Source of the DNA: Ypsolopha sequella
Taxonomy: Eukaryota; Arthropoda; Insecta; Lepidoptera; Ypsolophidae
Length of the DNA: 64,000 bases
Reading direction: 5' to 3'
Assembly (NCBI GenBank): GCA_934047225.1
Contig: OW203990.1
Location: 30,235,045-30,299,044 of the forward strand
Position numbers and translations under genes: made by a program. Below the pieces are notes generated by a model. It did not search any database. It was given only the letters and a program-made list of their open reading frames with translations, and had not been told where the DNA came from. This document shows, in pieces, positions 55,283 through 64,000 of this stretch; within the stretch, counting starts at the first letter, position 1; each line of letters begins with the position of its first letter.

Positions 55283-56650
55283 AAAAATGAGAATGAGAAT
55301 TTATTTCATAAAAGTACATACAGGCTAATCAAGTATTACAAAGTAAAATAACTTAAAGCCTGGTTAGGAATTAAAAGCCCGTGCCATATTGCGGAATATC
55401 ATTGGAATTAATTTGTCTGTGGTTACGTAATTTGTCAAAGTTAGAAATCTGTCAACTTATCAAATATTCATGAATCAATGTCATTATAGTAAATGTTTTA
55501 TGAATTGGCCTATTATAGTGTGAACTTGCATAATGTGATATGCTTTGAAATAAAAAATTGGCTATCTAGATTATTAGATGAGAGTTTTCATGACAAATAA
55601 ATGACGTAAATAAGTAATCGGAATTGCGTTATCGCTTCGAGCGATCGGTTTTAAAAGTTGCATACAAAAACCGGTCTTTTGGGGATTAATCCCGAAATCG
55701 TTCGAGCGGTTGAATTTGCTTTAAAGCGACGCCGCCAAAATATTGGCACTTTTAGAAGTCGTTTAACTACTTTCAATGAGAAGCAACTAGTTTAATAATT
55801 CGCATACAATTCTCTAAGATTCCAATATAACAGAAACGCGGTTAAAAAGCTTTCAGTCGATAAAAATAATTATTGAAATGAGGTTTTCAAAAGTTCAAGA
55901 ACACTTTTTCTCGTCGTTTTACTAATAAGAATCATGTACATAACTGAAACATATTTATTTAAATGGGTTTTTAAATATTTAGATTTTGATTTTAGGAAAT
56001 TTGATTATAGCAATTTTTATATAAATTGAAAACAATATTTTTTTTCTTTCGCCCTGGGGCCGTCCCTCTCGCATTGCGCTTTATTCCGCTTGACCGCTGG
56101 AACTCGATGCCTCACATACATCTGCTGTTTCTATGAATTAGCTCAGTATAAGTTTTCAAGGTATGAAGTTTGAAATGGCCAATTCAATTTGTTGTAACTA
56201 CACTAGATATTGCCATATAAAATGCGAAAGTGGCGCCCTTTTGACAAGGTTTTTATATTCCTGGTCATGCTATATATTATAATAACACATTGTAAATTGT
56301 ATGTAGGTACTATCGAAGAAATTGCTGCAGGTCCACTTTTCGCTCTTATCACCATAACAATACGGGCGAAAAGTGGATCTTTCCTCGATAATGCATACCT
56401 CAGATTTCAAAAAACAAGAGCTGCTAGTTTAGTAAAAAACTGTCTGACGGACGGATAGCATTTGTACCTTCCGGTATGGTTTTAGGCCTTGTTTTGTGAG
56501 CAATAGTATAAGTTGCAAATTCAAATTCAAATTAAAGTTGTTGCTTTTACTTATACGAGTATAAGAAGATATTATTTAATTTTGCTTTTTCATGATGATT
56601 TATAAAAAAAGCAGCAGAAATACAACCGTATATTATTTATGAAATGAGAT
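55283..56650. other. Intron, no gene seen
   Basis: AT-rich sequence. GGTCCACTTTTCGC (about 56330) and its near-inverse GCGAAAAGTGGATC (about 56368) form a small hairpin. An 82-codon frame at 56210-56458 shows no recognised domain. Confidence 0.5.
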
Positions 56651-56654
56651 ACTT

Positions 56655-56713
56655 CTTGCCATAAGGTACCTCTTGTCATAAGGTACCTCTTGTCATAAGG
56701 TACCTCTTGTCAT
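56655..56713. repeat. 17-bp tandem repeat, ~3.5 copies
   Basis: CATAAGGTACCTCTTGT repeated. Confidence 0.85.
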
Positions 56714-56724
56714 CATGTTCAGAA

Positions 56725-56842
56725 TAAAATTAATATTTAAGGGGGCTCCCATACAACAGAATTGATTTTTTTTGCCGTTTTTATAGATAATGGTACGGAA
56801 CCCTTCGTGCGTGAGTCCGACTCGCACTTGGCCGGTTTTTAG
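56725..56842. repeat. Lepidoptera-type interspersed repeat end
   Basis: TTAAGGGGGCTCCCATACAA through CGACTCGCACTTGGCCGGTT matches 35820-35925. Confidence 0.78.
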
Positions 56843-57755
56843 TCTCGAATATGCACTGGCATGATAATGACCACAAAAATAGTGATAGTTTGTTTGCAGG
56901 CATAGATATAGTCAGATAAACAGATATAGTCTAGGATTACATCAAAGTTTTATTGAAGTTCTTGGCTAGAGTTTGACTTTAACATACGCTATAAACCATC
57001 TTATAATATTTTAAGGTAAGTCATTCATTTAGCGCTACAAAGGCTATAATAAATAAAAATCATTTATTTCAGAACTTGGTTCCATAAATTTCAAATCAAC
57101 ATAATAGGAATAAAAAGTTAATAAACTCTATTTGAAAGCTGAAGGCTTTAAAATAATACCCTAAAGCGTTTTAAAAGAAGCTTATAACTCCATTCAAACA
57201 CGTTTACCTATATAAGATCTCTTGCAGATCACACAGTGTTATAAAAGGTATATATAACTCTACTTTACTTCTTAGGCCCGTACAATAGCTCTATAGCACG
57301 CCTTTGTATCTCTTTGGGCATTCAAGTTACCTTTCTATGGCTACTGTATCACCTGTCTGTTAAAGATCTTTTAAATAAGCCGCTGTACAGCTTAAGGATA
57401 ACAATAGAGCCCTTGAACAGCTATAATACAGCACTCAGGCCGGCCAAAAGCTATTTAAGTAGCTTGTGTGTTAGTTGGGAGTACTTTGTATAGTATAAGT
57501 TACAGTATTGCTGTATAAATTAAATATACTTACCTTGAATTTAGTTCATGTACGTTTATAATTTTATTAAATATATTTTTATAAGATTAAATTTGACTTG
57601 TAAAAAGTGTATTATGTACAAAGTAAATTGTTTGAATTTTATTAAGCAAACAATGTTTTTTGTGTTTATGCCAGCTTTTATCGATTGTGAGCCACGCAGC
57701 ACTACAAGCAAGCTTGTCCTGCCGGGCAAAACTGAGAAATAGAGGAGCGACTCAC
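56843..57755. other. Intron, no gene seen
   Basis: AT-rich; no recognised frame apart from run-ons of the adjacent myosin exon. Confidence 0.5.
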
Positions 57756-57819
57756 AGTGAGTGATGTGTCCTCCCACCGGCTCGCCCTTCAAGTCGAACT
57801 CGATGTCGAGCAGCTTGCC
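57756..57819 (-). CDS. Myosin I exon, switch I continuation
   Basis: This 64-nt phase-0 exon encodes GKLLDIEFDLKGEPVGGHIT then H, and leaves a T that starts the Tyr codon of the microexon. After NHNASRF of the preceding exon this gives the N-x-N-S-S-R-F-G-K…I…F…G…G-G-x-I switch I region. The acceptor is TTGCAG and the donor GTGAGT. Confidence 0.96.
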
Positions 57820-57887
57820 CTGCAACAGAGAACGGCACATGTGTGTGTGTAGGTAGGTGTCGCGTGACGTCATCGGTCGATACTCAC

Positions 57888-58134
57888 GAATCTGCTGGCG
57901 TTGTGGTTGCGGACGGTGGCGGCGTTGCCGAACGCCTCCAGCAGCGTGCCGGCGGCGACGAGCGCTCCCCCCGCGCCCGCGCCCCCCCCGCCGCCCGCCC
58001 CCGCCAGCACCGCACACTGCAGACAGACGCGCGCCGCCTCCGTCTTGCCGGCGCCGCTCTCACCCGTGATCACGATGCACTGACTCTCCTGTCGGTCGCT
58101 GACCCAGCGGTACGCGGTCGCCGTTATAGCGTAC
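57888..58134 (-). CDS. Myosin I exon, P-loop and switch I
   Basis: This 247-nt exon reads YAITATAYRWVSDRQESQCI, VITGESGAGKTEAARVCLQC and LLEAFGNAATVRNHNASRF. GESGAGKT is the ATP-binding P-loop and N-H-N-A-S-R-F is switch I (usually N-x-N-S-S-R-F; Ala replaces the first Ser). A Gly-rich stretch (AGAGGGGGAGAGGALVAAGT) lies in the variable loop between them, longer than typical. The first base completes a codon from an upstream exon not in the window. The acceptor is TACAG and the donor GTGAGT. Confidence 0.97.
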
Positions 58135-58799
58135 CTGTACAGGGAAATGTTTTAGAGATTATACATGTCCGTACAAGGAACGGTCAAGTACGAGTAGGAC
58201 TCAGGCCCTGAGAGTTTATGTTATCTATAAATATAATATAATAAACTTAAATTCAAGTAGGCAGTTTATTTTATAAAGTAGGTACACATAGTATTGTGAT
58301 TAAAATACACTTGTACTTGTACACTTTATATTACTGTTACTTTTAACCTGACCGGTTTCGCTGTATAAGCATTGTCAAAGGTTTTATAGTACAGTAACAG
58401 TAACCTAGTATCACTCAGCCAGGAACAGTCCTGATCCGGTCTTGCGGGCGGCACACCGAGGGTACGGTATTTATATAGGGGGGGGGGAAGACATGCTCTC
58501 AATGGATTGGGGAGGAAGGTGATTATAATCAGCCGAGTGTTCACCCTAGAGCCAATACTGGATATAGCGGAAAGGTAGGATAGGGGGAAGGTATGAGCTT
58601 ATTTTCGTCCCTCTCGATTGTCACCTACTTTTTATCTTGTGGCTGATTGCCAACCTGCTGTCAGAGTTGTTCAGGCCGCCATACAGGCTTCTGTTATGAC
58701 CCAAAAACCATTCGATACATAATAACATTGTATGTTTTCATAATAGCCGGGACCAACAGACCACGTGCCCTTCGAGGCACATAGCGATCCCGACGCTGG
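58135..58799. other. Intron, LTR-like or TE-derived sequence
   Basis: A TATTTATATAGG box followed by a G-run lies near 58470. CCGGGACCAACAGACCACGT and CCTTCGAGGCACATAGCG just before the 43-bp array recall a retroelement segment common in Lepidoptera. No intact frame is present. The missing N-terminal myosin exon was not found here or further right. Confidence 0.4.
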
Positions 58800-59316
58800 T
58801 TACGCAGATGGTCATCGATCCAAGGGCCGCCCGTGTCGACCGTTACGCAGATGGTCATCGATCCAAGGGCCGCCCGTGTCGACCGTTACGCAGATGGTCA
58901 TCGATCCAAGGGCCGCCCGTGTCGACCGTTACGCAGATGGTCATCGATCCAAGGGCCGCCCGTGTCGACCGTTACGCAGATGGTCATCGATCCAAGGGCC
59001 GCCCGTGTCGACCGTTACGCAGATGGTCATCGATCCAAGGGCCGCCCGTGTCGACCGTTACGCAGATGGTCATCGATCCAAGGGCCGCCCGTGTCGACCG
59101 TTACGCAGATGGTCATCGATCCAAGGGCCGCCCGTGTCGACCGTTACGCAGATGGTCATCGATCCAAGGGCCGCCCGTGTCGACCGTTACGCAGATGGTC
59201 ATCGATCCAAGGGCCGCCCGTGTCGACCGTTACGCAGATGGTCATCGATCCAAGGGCCGCCCGTGTCGACCGTTACGCAGATGGTCATCGATCCAAGGGC
59301 CGCCCGTGTCGACCGT
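58800..59316. repeat. 43-bp tandem repeat, 12 copies
   Basis: TTACGCAGATGGTCATCGAT plus CCAAGGGCCGCCCGTGTCGA and CCG repeats every 43 bp without visible variants. The unit has no forward stop in any frame, so three long frames (from 58765, 58808, 58833) overlap and encode the same 43-residue cycle. Confidence 0.96.
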
Positions 59317-59490
59317 TTCCTTCACGACGGTCGTTATTATTTACTGTCATACTAAAGCATCCCTTTTTTTTTTGGCTTCTTTTACATTATTATTTCTACT
59401 AAGGTTTCGTTTTAACCCGCGCACATGTTCCGAGTCTGAGAACTTATTTTGCTTTGAAATTTTGAATTTTATTGTTGTCCGTTCTTTTGT

Positions 59491-60337
59491 TTATTGGTCG
59501 GTCTCGGAATTGCTATTTTCACTGTCTGTTTCCGGGAGTTTGTAAACTTCTTTGGCGGCTTTTAGGAATTCATCTCGGTTAGGAGCCAGTTCTGTCCAGT
59601 ACTCTAGGTTTTTTTTGTAGTGTTTCATATCTTGTTTGAGCGATATCTTCCATGTGTATATTTTCAAGCGTCTGGCTTGATATTTATTTGCAGCATGTAG
59701 GAGGTGCGGATGCATGCGTCTTAACATGTGTCCGTAGTATCACGTTCTGTGATGTTTATGAATTTTGTTATTGTTTTTCCTCTTAATATGTCGTGCATTT
59801 TCTTCATGGGAGGTTTGTCCCTGGCGTGCTTAAGTATATCTCGCACAATGAGTCTTTCGTATCTTCTTAATCGTGTTCGGTTTGCTTTGGTGACTGCAGC
59901 CACTTTCAGCCCGTATAGCATCATTGATTCATTAACCATTTTGTACATAGTGATGACCATTTCCCAGTTCATTTTAGCTTTTTCTATGAAGTTATTTATG
60001 ACTTTTGAGTTTCGGACCGCTTGTTCACGTCTTTTTTTATGGTTTCTTTTCTACGAAGTCCCGACGTTACGTATGTACCCAGGTACCTTAACTGGTCATC
60101 CAGTTGCATTGACGTTCCTCCGATTGTTATAACGTTAGGGGGCTGTGAGGCAAAAGGGTCTCTGATAAGGACTTGCGTTTTCGTATCGTTCATTTTTAGT
60201 CCTACTGATAATAACAGTGGTTTGATTTGTATAATTATGTCGTCTAGGTTTTGCAGTTTATTAGTTATTATTATCACGTCGTCTGCAAACGAGAGTATGA
60301 CGGGTAGTTGAATCTCGTTGTCATGGTCAAGATGCAT
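59491..60337 (-). pseudogene. Non-LTR RT fragment (FADD to thumb/tail)
   Basis: Minus strand: the first frame has LSFADDVIIITNKLQ (RT active site, about 60290) and LRYLGTYVTSGLRRKETI. After a frame break near 60000 comes MNWEMVITMYKMVNESMMLY and RTRLRRYERLIVRDILKHAR, and a third frame YQARRLKIYTWKI. Two or more breaks and loss of the upstream RT make it a remnant. The clade is not assigned. Confidence 0.78.
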
Positions 60338-60885
60338 TTGCCGGAAAGACTTCCATTGTTAAGGAATTGTATTTAAGGGGCTGCAATTGTTTTGTAGCGC
60401 TGAAATAAACCTTATCTCTAAAAGCTATTATTTTTTAATGCTGCACGTGTTGGGGTGTTTACTGACTCGGGACGTTTGTTTTTTATGCATCTAGTTTTGT
60501 AATTCCTAAAGGGACAAGAAAAAGAAAATAATTTGTCACTCTTTCGAGTGACTCGTAGTTGAAAATGAATTTGATAAGGATTTAGATATTTGAAGTTTTA
60601 AGGTTCTAACGTTAGCCAGTCGGGTAGATATTATGTAGGTATTAAGCGTTTTTTTTTTGTTTTCAACTTAATATTTTGGGTGTGAGTTTTACAAGTGTGC
60701 GCTTATTTAAGTCAGCATAGGTCTTAGGGTCCTGTCCTCTGTGTGTTTTGTACTGCAAGTTAAACCCTAGCTTTATGAAGGTGGTAAAATGCGAATATAA
60801 GTGGTGGTTTGTTGACACGCTCCCGGCTCAGCTCACGTTCTCGTTCCTGTGTGATAACTGAGAATTTGGTTGCAATTAGTTTTAT
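60338..60885. other. Intergenic/intronic sequence, no gene seen
   Basis: No recognised feature. Confidence 0.5.
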
Positions 60886-61074
60886 TTGAGTGGCATCTCT
60901 GTTAAACTGGCTTTTCCAAAAATCAGACTCGCCGAGGTGAGTACCTCTTTCGTAGGACATGGTATAAGATTTTACAATAAACTTCCAAAGGAGGTCCTTA
61001 CTTTGTCAGAGAATAAGTTTAAACTGTTTATTAAGCAGGACCTATTGAAAAAGGCATATTATCTGTATATATAA
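60886..61074 (+). pseudogene. Retroelement RT tail fragment
   Basis: GHGIRFYNKLPKEVLTLSEN and KFKLFIKQDLLKKAYYLYI match the extreme C-terminal pattern (Y-N-x-L-P…F-K…L-x-x-K-A-Y-Y) of non-LTR RT proteins common in Lepidoptera. It ends at the start of the GACT-headed repeat. Confidence 0.55.
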
Positions 61075-62566
61075 AATTCAAAGTCCTGACTGACTGACTG
61101 ACTGACTGACTGACTGACTGACTTATATATCAACGCACAGCCTAAACCACTGGTCCTAGAGACTTGAAATTTTGCATATAGATACCTTATATAGTGTAGG
61201 CATCCACTAAGAAAGGATTTTTCAAAATTCACCCTCTAAGGGGGTGAAACGGGGGTCCAAAGTTTATATGGGGAAACAAGATTAGTTAGACTATTTTATT
61301 CGAGACTTCACAAGAGTACTCCTATCTATAAATGAGTAAACATGTGTTTCAGGTTTTTTCAGAATTCCACCCCTAAAAGGGGGAAATGGGGTGACAAATT
61401 CTGAAAATCAACATGGGTATCGTTTGTATGGTTTATCGGGTCGCTGATTACGAAAACAACAACTATTTCTAAATCCAACGAAGTGGACGTGAAATACCAT
61501 CATCCCCTGTTGGGGTGCGATGGGGTTGATATGTTGAAATGTGTAAATATCAATATGGGTGTCGTTTTTATGGTTTTTTGGGACGTTAATTATGAAAATG
61601 GCATCGATTTTGAAATTTAATATAGTGGACATGAAAATTCTTGAAAGTATGTGTGCCAGAGCAAATCGGCTGTAACAGACGAACAGACAGACAGCCACAC
61701 AAGTGATCCTATTAGGGTTCCATTTTTTCCTTTTGAGGTATCTATCTATCTATATATCCACAATCTATCTATATCTTTCAATATCCCAGCAAAATATTTT
61801 TGGAATGGAAGGTTGAAGGGGTTGGACCACGGGGTACCAAAAAAAGTTCTTTTTTATGTGAATACTTTGACGGCCTGTTTCTCCCAAACGGCTAGACTTA
61901 GACCCATGTTGATGGGTGTCTAGGAAAAGGTTTCGACGAGATCTACCCGCCGAAAGTGTCAAAACTTTACAGGCCCGTATCTCCCAAACAGCTAATGCTA
62001 TAGACCCATGTTCATGGTACTCTAAGAAAAGGGCTCGGCAAGATCTAAAGTCGTAAAAAAAAATTGCCAAACATTTGATCGGCCATATCTCCCGAAAGGC
62101 TAATTGTAGGGAGTTCGGGTTTCAACTATTGTGATCGGTCAAGCTGGGGCTATATGACCAAAAAAAAATTAAACAGTTTTGACAGTTTTTTGACAGGTCC
62201 AAAGAAAGTATCCTGATTTGCATAAAACTCAAGGGGCATTCGGGGTCGCTAATTACGCTGCTGTATTCAAATTTGAAAATTTTTGACAACTGATAGGGAT
62301 TTTGACACTCTTTCGGAAAAACTTTGATCGGTGAGTCCGTTTGGCATTCTGGTGAGGCCGAAAAACGAGCATGTGAGGACGGAGAACGCGCCCGCGAGGC
62401 CGAAGGCCGAGCAGGGCGCGTTCGTTGTCTGAGCATGCAAGTTTTTCGGCCGAGCACTACACCTTGACTCCCAGAGGGAGTGAGAGCACTTATAATGTTT
62501 GTTTCTGAAAAAAATGTAATTTGTTTCCTGTAGGCCACGCGGGCGAAGCCGCGGGCAGAAGCTAGT
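61063..62566. repeat. GACT-headed lepidopteran interspersed repeat, full-length copy
   Basis: It begins CTGTATATATAAAATTCAAA, then a (GACT)n run, ATATCAACGCACAGCCTAAA, AGGGGGTGAAACGGGGGTCC and repeated 'CCCGTATCTCCCAAACAG'-type blocks, and ends GCCGCGGGCAGAAGCTAG. No coding domain was recognised; small frames are chance. The superfamily is not assigned. Confidence 0.8.
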
Positions 62567-63366
62567 TATAAAATAAATGAATATTTGGATGATGGTGTAG
62601 TATGGTGTTACAGTGATAATGATAGTAGGTTATAATTTAAATAAGTAGTATAATTTCCTAACTTATGATTCCTCTGAGGAGTAAACATTATTTAATTACA
62701 GACTGTAAAAGGAAATAGACTATATGACAGGCAGACAAAGAAATATAACCTGAATTCCTGCTGTCTTGTATTTTGTTATCCCTTAGTTAAAGTAGATATA
62801 AGTCATTTGTATAGTATAAGTTTTGTATAGTATAAGTTTTGTATAGTATAATTTGAAAGAAAAGACATGATGTAACGATTGAAGTTTCTCAATCGTACAG
62901 AATTATTAATAAAATACGTGTTTTAAATACCAGTAACTCCATCTATGATGTAAATGGATGAAGCACCTTCATACACACATAGACGAGCTGAAGTGGAAGC
63001 CGAGCATACAAGCTTATATATAGTGCGCGCCAATATTTTGGTCGCCTCTGAATGAGTTACGAGTGCAAGCTTGCGCAGGTACAGTCAAGGAAACAATAAT
63101 ATCAACAGTTGATTATTAAATGTTTACTATAAGTGGGAAGGTGTACTTGTTGTACCTACCTATTTAATTATTTATTTATTATTTTAGTGCAATCTTTACT
63201 ATATAAATAAAACGCATTAATATAAACACCATTTTCCTACATTGTCGCCTTAAAACGCTATAACGTCCGCGACGCATAATTGCAACAATAAACTTTAACA
63301 AACAAAATCAACAAAACTTTAACAAACTAAATCAACAAAACAACAAATAAAGGGAACAAAAACAAT
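62567..63366. other. Intergenic/intronic sequence, no gene seen
   Basis: AT-rich; a 16-17-bp direct repeat (GTATAGTATAAGTTTT, about 62810-62850) occurs three times. Confidence 0.5.
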
Positions 63367-64000
63367 CTGTATATATAAAATTCAAAGTCCTGACTGACTG
63401 ACTGACTGACTGACTGATATATCAACGCACAGCCTAAACCGCTGGTCCTAGGGACTTGAAATTTTGCATATAGATACCTTATATAGTGTAGGCATCCACT
63501 AAGAAAGGATTTTTCCAAATTCACCCCCTAAGGGGGTGAAACGGGGGTCCAAAGTTTGTATGGGGAAACAAGATTAGAGACTATTTTATTCAAGACTTCA
63601 CAAGAGTACTCATTCCTATCTTTAAATGAGTAAACATGTGTTTCAGGTTTTTTCAGAATTCCACCCTTAAAAGGGGGAAATGGGGTGACAAAGTCTGAAA
63701 ATCAACATGGGTATCGTTTGTATGGTTTATCAGGTCGCTGATTACGAAAACAACAACGATTTTAAAATCCAACGTAGTGGACGTAAAAAAGGCATTTCCA
63801 GAATTCAACCCCTAAAAAGGGGAAATGGGGTGACAAAGTCTGAAAACCAACATGGGTATCGTTTGTATGGTTTATCGGGTCGCTGATTACGAAAACAACA
63901 ACGATTTCTAAATCCAACGTAGTGAACGTGAAATACCATCATCCCCTGTTGGGGTGCGATGGGGTTGATATGTTGAAATGTGTAAATATCAATATGGGTG
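63367..64000. repeat. GACT-headed lepidopteran repeat, second copy (runs off window)
   Basis: It starts with the same CTGTATATATAAAATTCAAA and (GACT)n as 61063 and is nearly collinear with it, but an internal ~100-bp block (ATGGGGTGACAAAGTCTGAA…) is duplicated. Confidence 0.82.

Larger units (their letters stand above)
79..58134 (-). other. Class I unconventional myosin gene, partial (14 exons in window)
   Basis: This minus-strand gene would encode an actin-based, membrane-binding motor. Fourteen exons were placed by translation and splice sites: 58134-57888, 57819-57756, 54584-54571, 53183-53099, 53021-52713, 49551-48938, 18843-18494, 18037-17818, 16019-15845, 15610-15375, 14865-14656, 9828-9646, 765-682 and 209-79. 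Every junction is phase-compatible, with AG acceptors and GT donors, giving about 973 codons. The order is P-loop, switch I, motor core, switch II, actin-binding/relay, converter, IQ neck and TH1 tail, with no SH3 domain seen. Class I myosins are usually ~1000-1050 residues, so roughly 85 N-terminal residues and the TH1 end lie outside the window. From memory the TH1 tail looks like insect Myosin-IB (Myo61F) types, but orthology is not established. Exons are GC-rich and Ala/Arg-rich, unlike the AT-rich introns. Confidence 0.9.

Noticed and set aside
58765..59545. Three overlapping 190-245-residue frames
   Set aside because: All derive from the 43-bp repeat read in its three phases.
58135..64000. 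N-terminal myosin exon upstream of the P-loop
   Set aside because: No sequence with the expected class I N-terminal pattern and a phase-1 donor was recognised; it probably lies beyond the window.

Overview
The window looks like a stretch of a lepidopteran (moth or butterfly) nuclear genome. The evidence is spliced GC-rich exons in AT-rich introns, several interspersed repeats typical of Lepidoptera (the GGTTCCGTA / CGCACTTGGCCGG family and the GACTGACT-headed family ending in GCCGCGGGCAGAAGCTAG), a Dong/R4-like retrotransposon in a TAA run, a mariner, and BEL/Pao, Ty3/gypsy and Jockey-like fragments. No bacterial, viral or CRISPR architecture is present.

One host gene runs through nearly the whole window on the minus strand: an unconventional class I myosin. 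I place 14 exons between 58134 and 79, all joined in compatible reading phase. They run from the P-loop exon at the right, through switch I, a 14-nt microexon, the central motor, switch II, relay/converter and IQ neck, to the TH1 lipid-binding tail at the left. About 973 codons are covered. The first ~85 residues should lie right of the window and the last part of TH1 left of it. The gene is spread over >58 kb because its introns are full of transposons and tandem arrays; the intron 18844-48937 alone is ~30 kb.

Layout, left to right. 1-1250: TH1 exons. 1253-7709: a 72-bp satellite split by a short LTR element with a 5-bp target duplication. 7724-9620: foldback elements and a 50-bp array against a TH1 exon. 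9890-13972: broken non-LTR, gypsy and mariner copies. 14656-18843: TH1, IQ, converter and relay exons with a Jockey-like fragment. 18950-25470: a nested stack of an interspersed repeat, a non-LTR RT with two small LTR elements inside it, and a Dong-like element. 25636-34518: 141 head-to-tail copies of a 63-bp unit. 34567-38600: retro fragments and a 40-bp array. 38616-44207: an apparently intact two-exon DNA transposon (plus strand). 44570-48660: tRNA-like repeat, hairpin, MITE, 35-bp array with a 700-bp higher-order period, RT pieces. 48938-58134: motor exons separated by 23-, 89-, 25-bp and trinucleotide arrays. 58135-64000: a 43-bp array, RT fragments and Lepidoptera-type repeats.

The most notable item is the 5.6-kb transposon at 38616-44207. 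It has ~300-bp imperfect terminal inverted repeats, a 3-bp TAT duplication and an unbroken ~1443-residue product. That product combines N-terminal Cys/His modules, a putative DDE-type core, an XPG/FEN-like nuclease domain and, on a separate exon, a nine-cysteine CRC-like C-terminus. It resembles the XPG-bearing branch of the Academ superfamily. The 14-nt myosin microexon and the nested LTR insertions with readable target duplications are the next best-supported observations.
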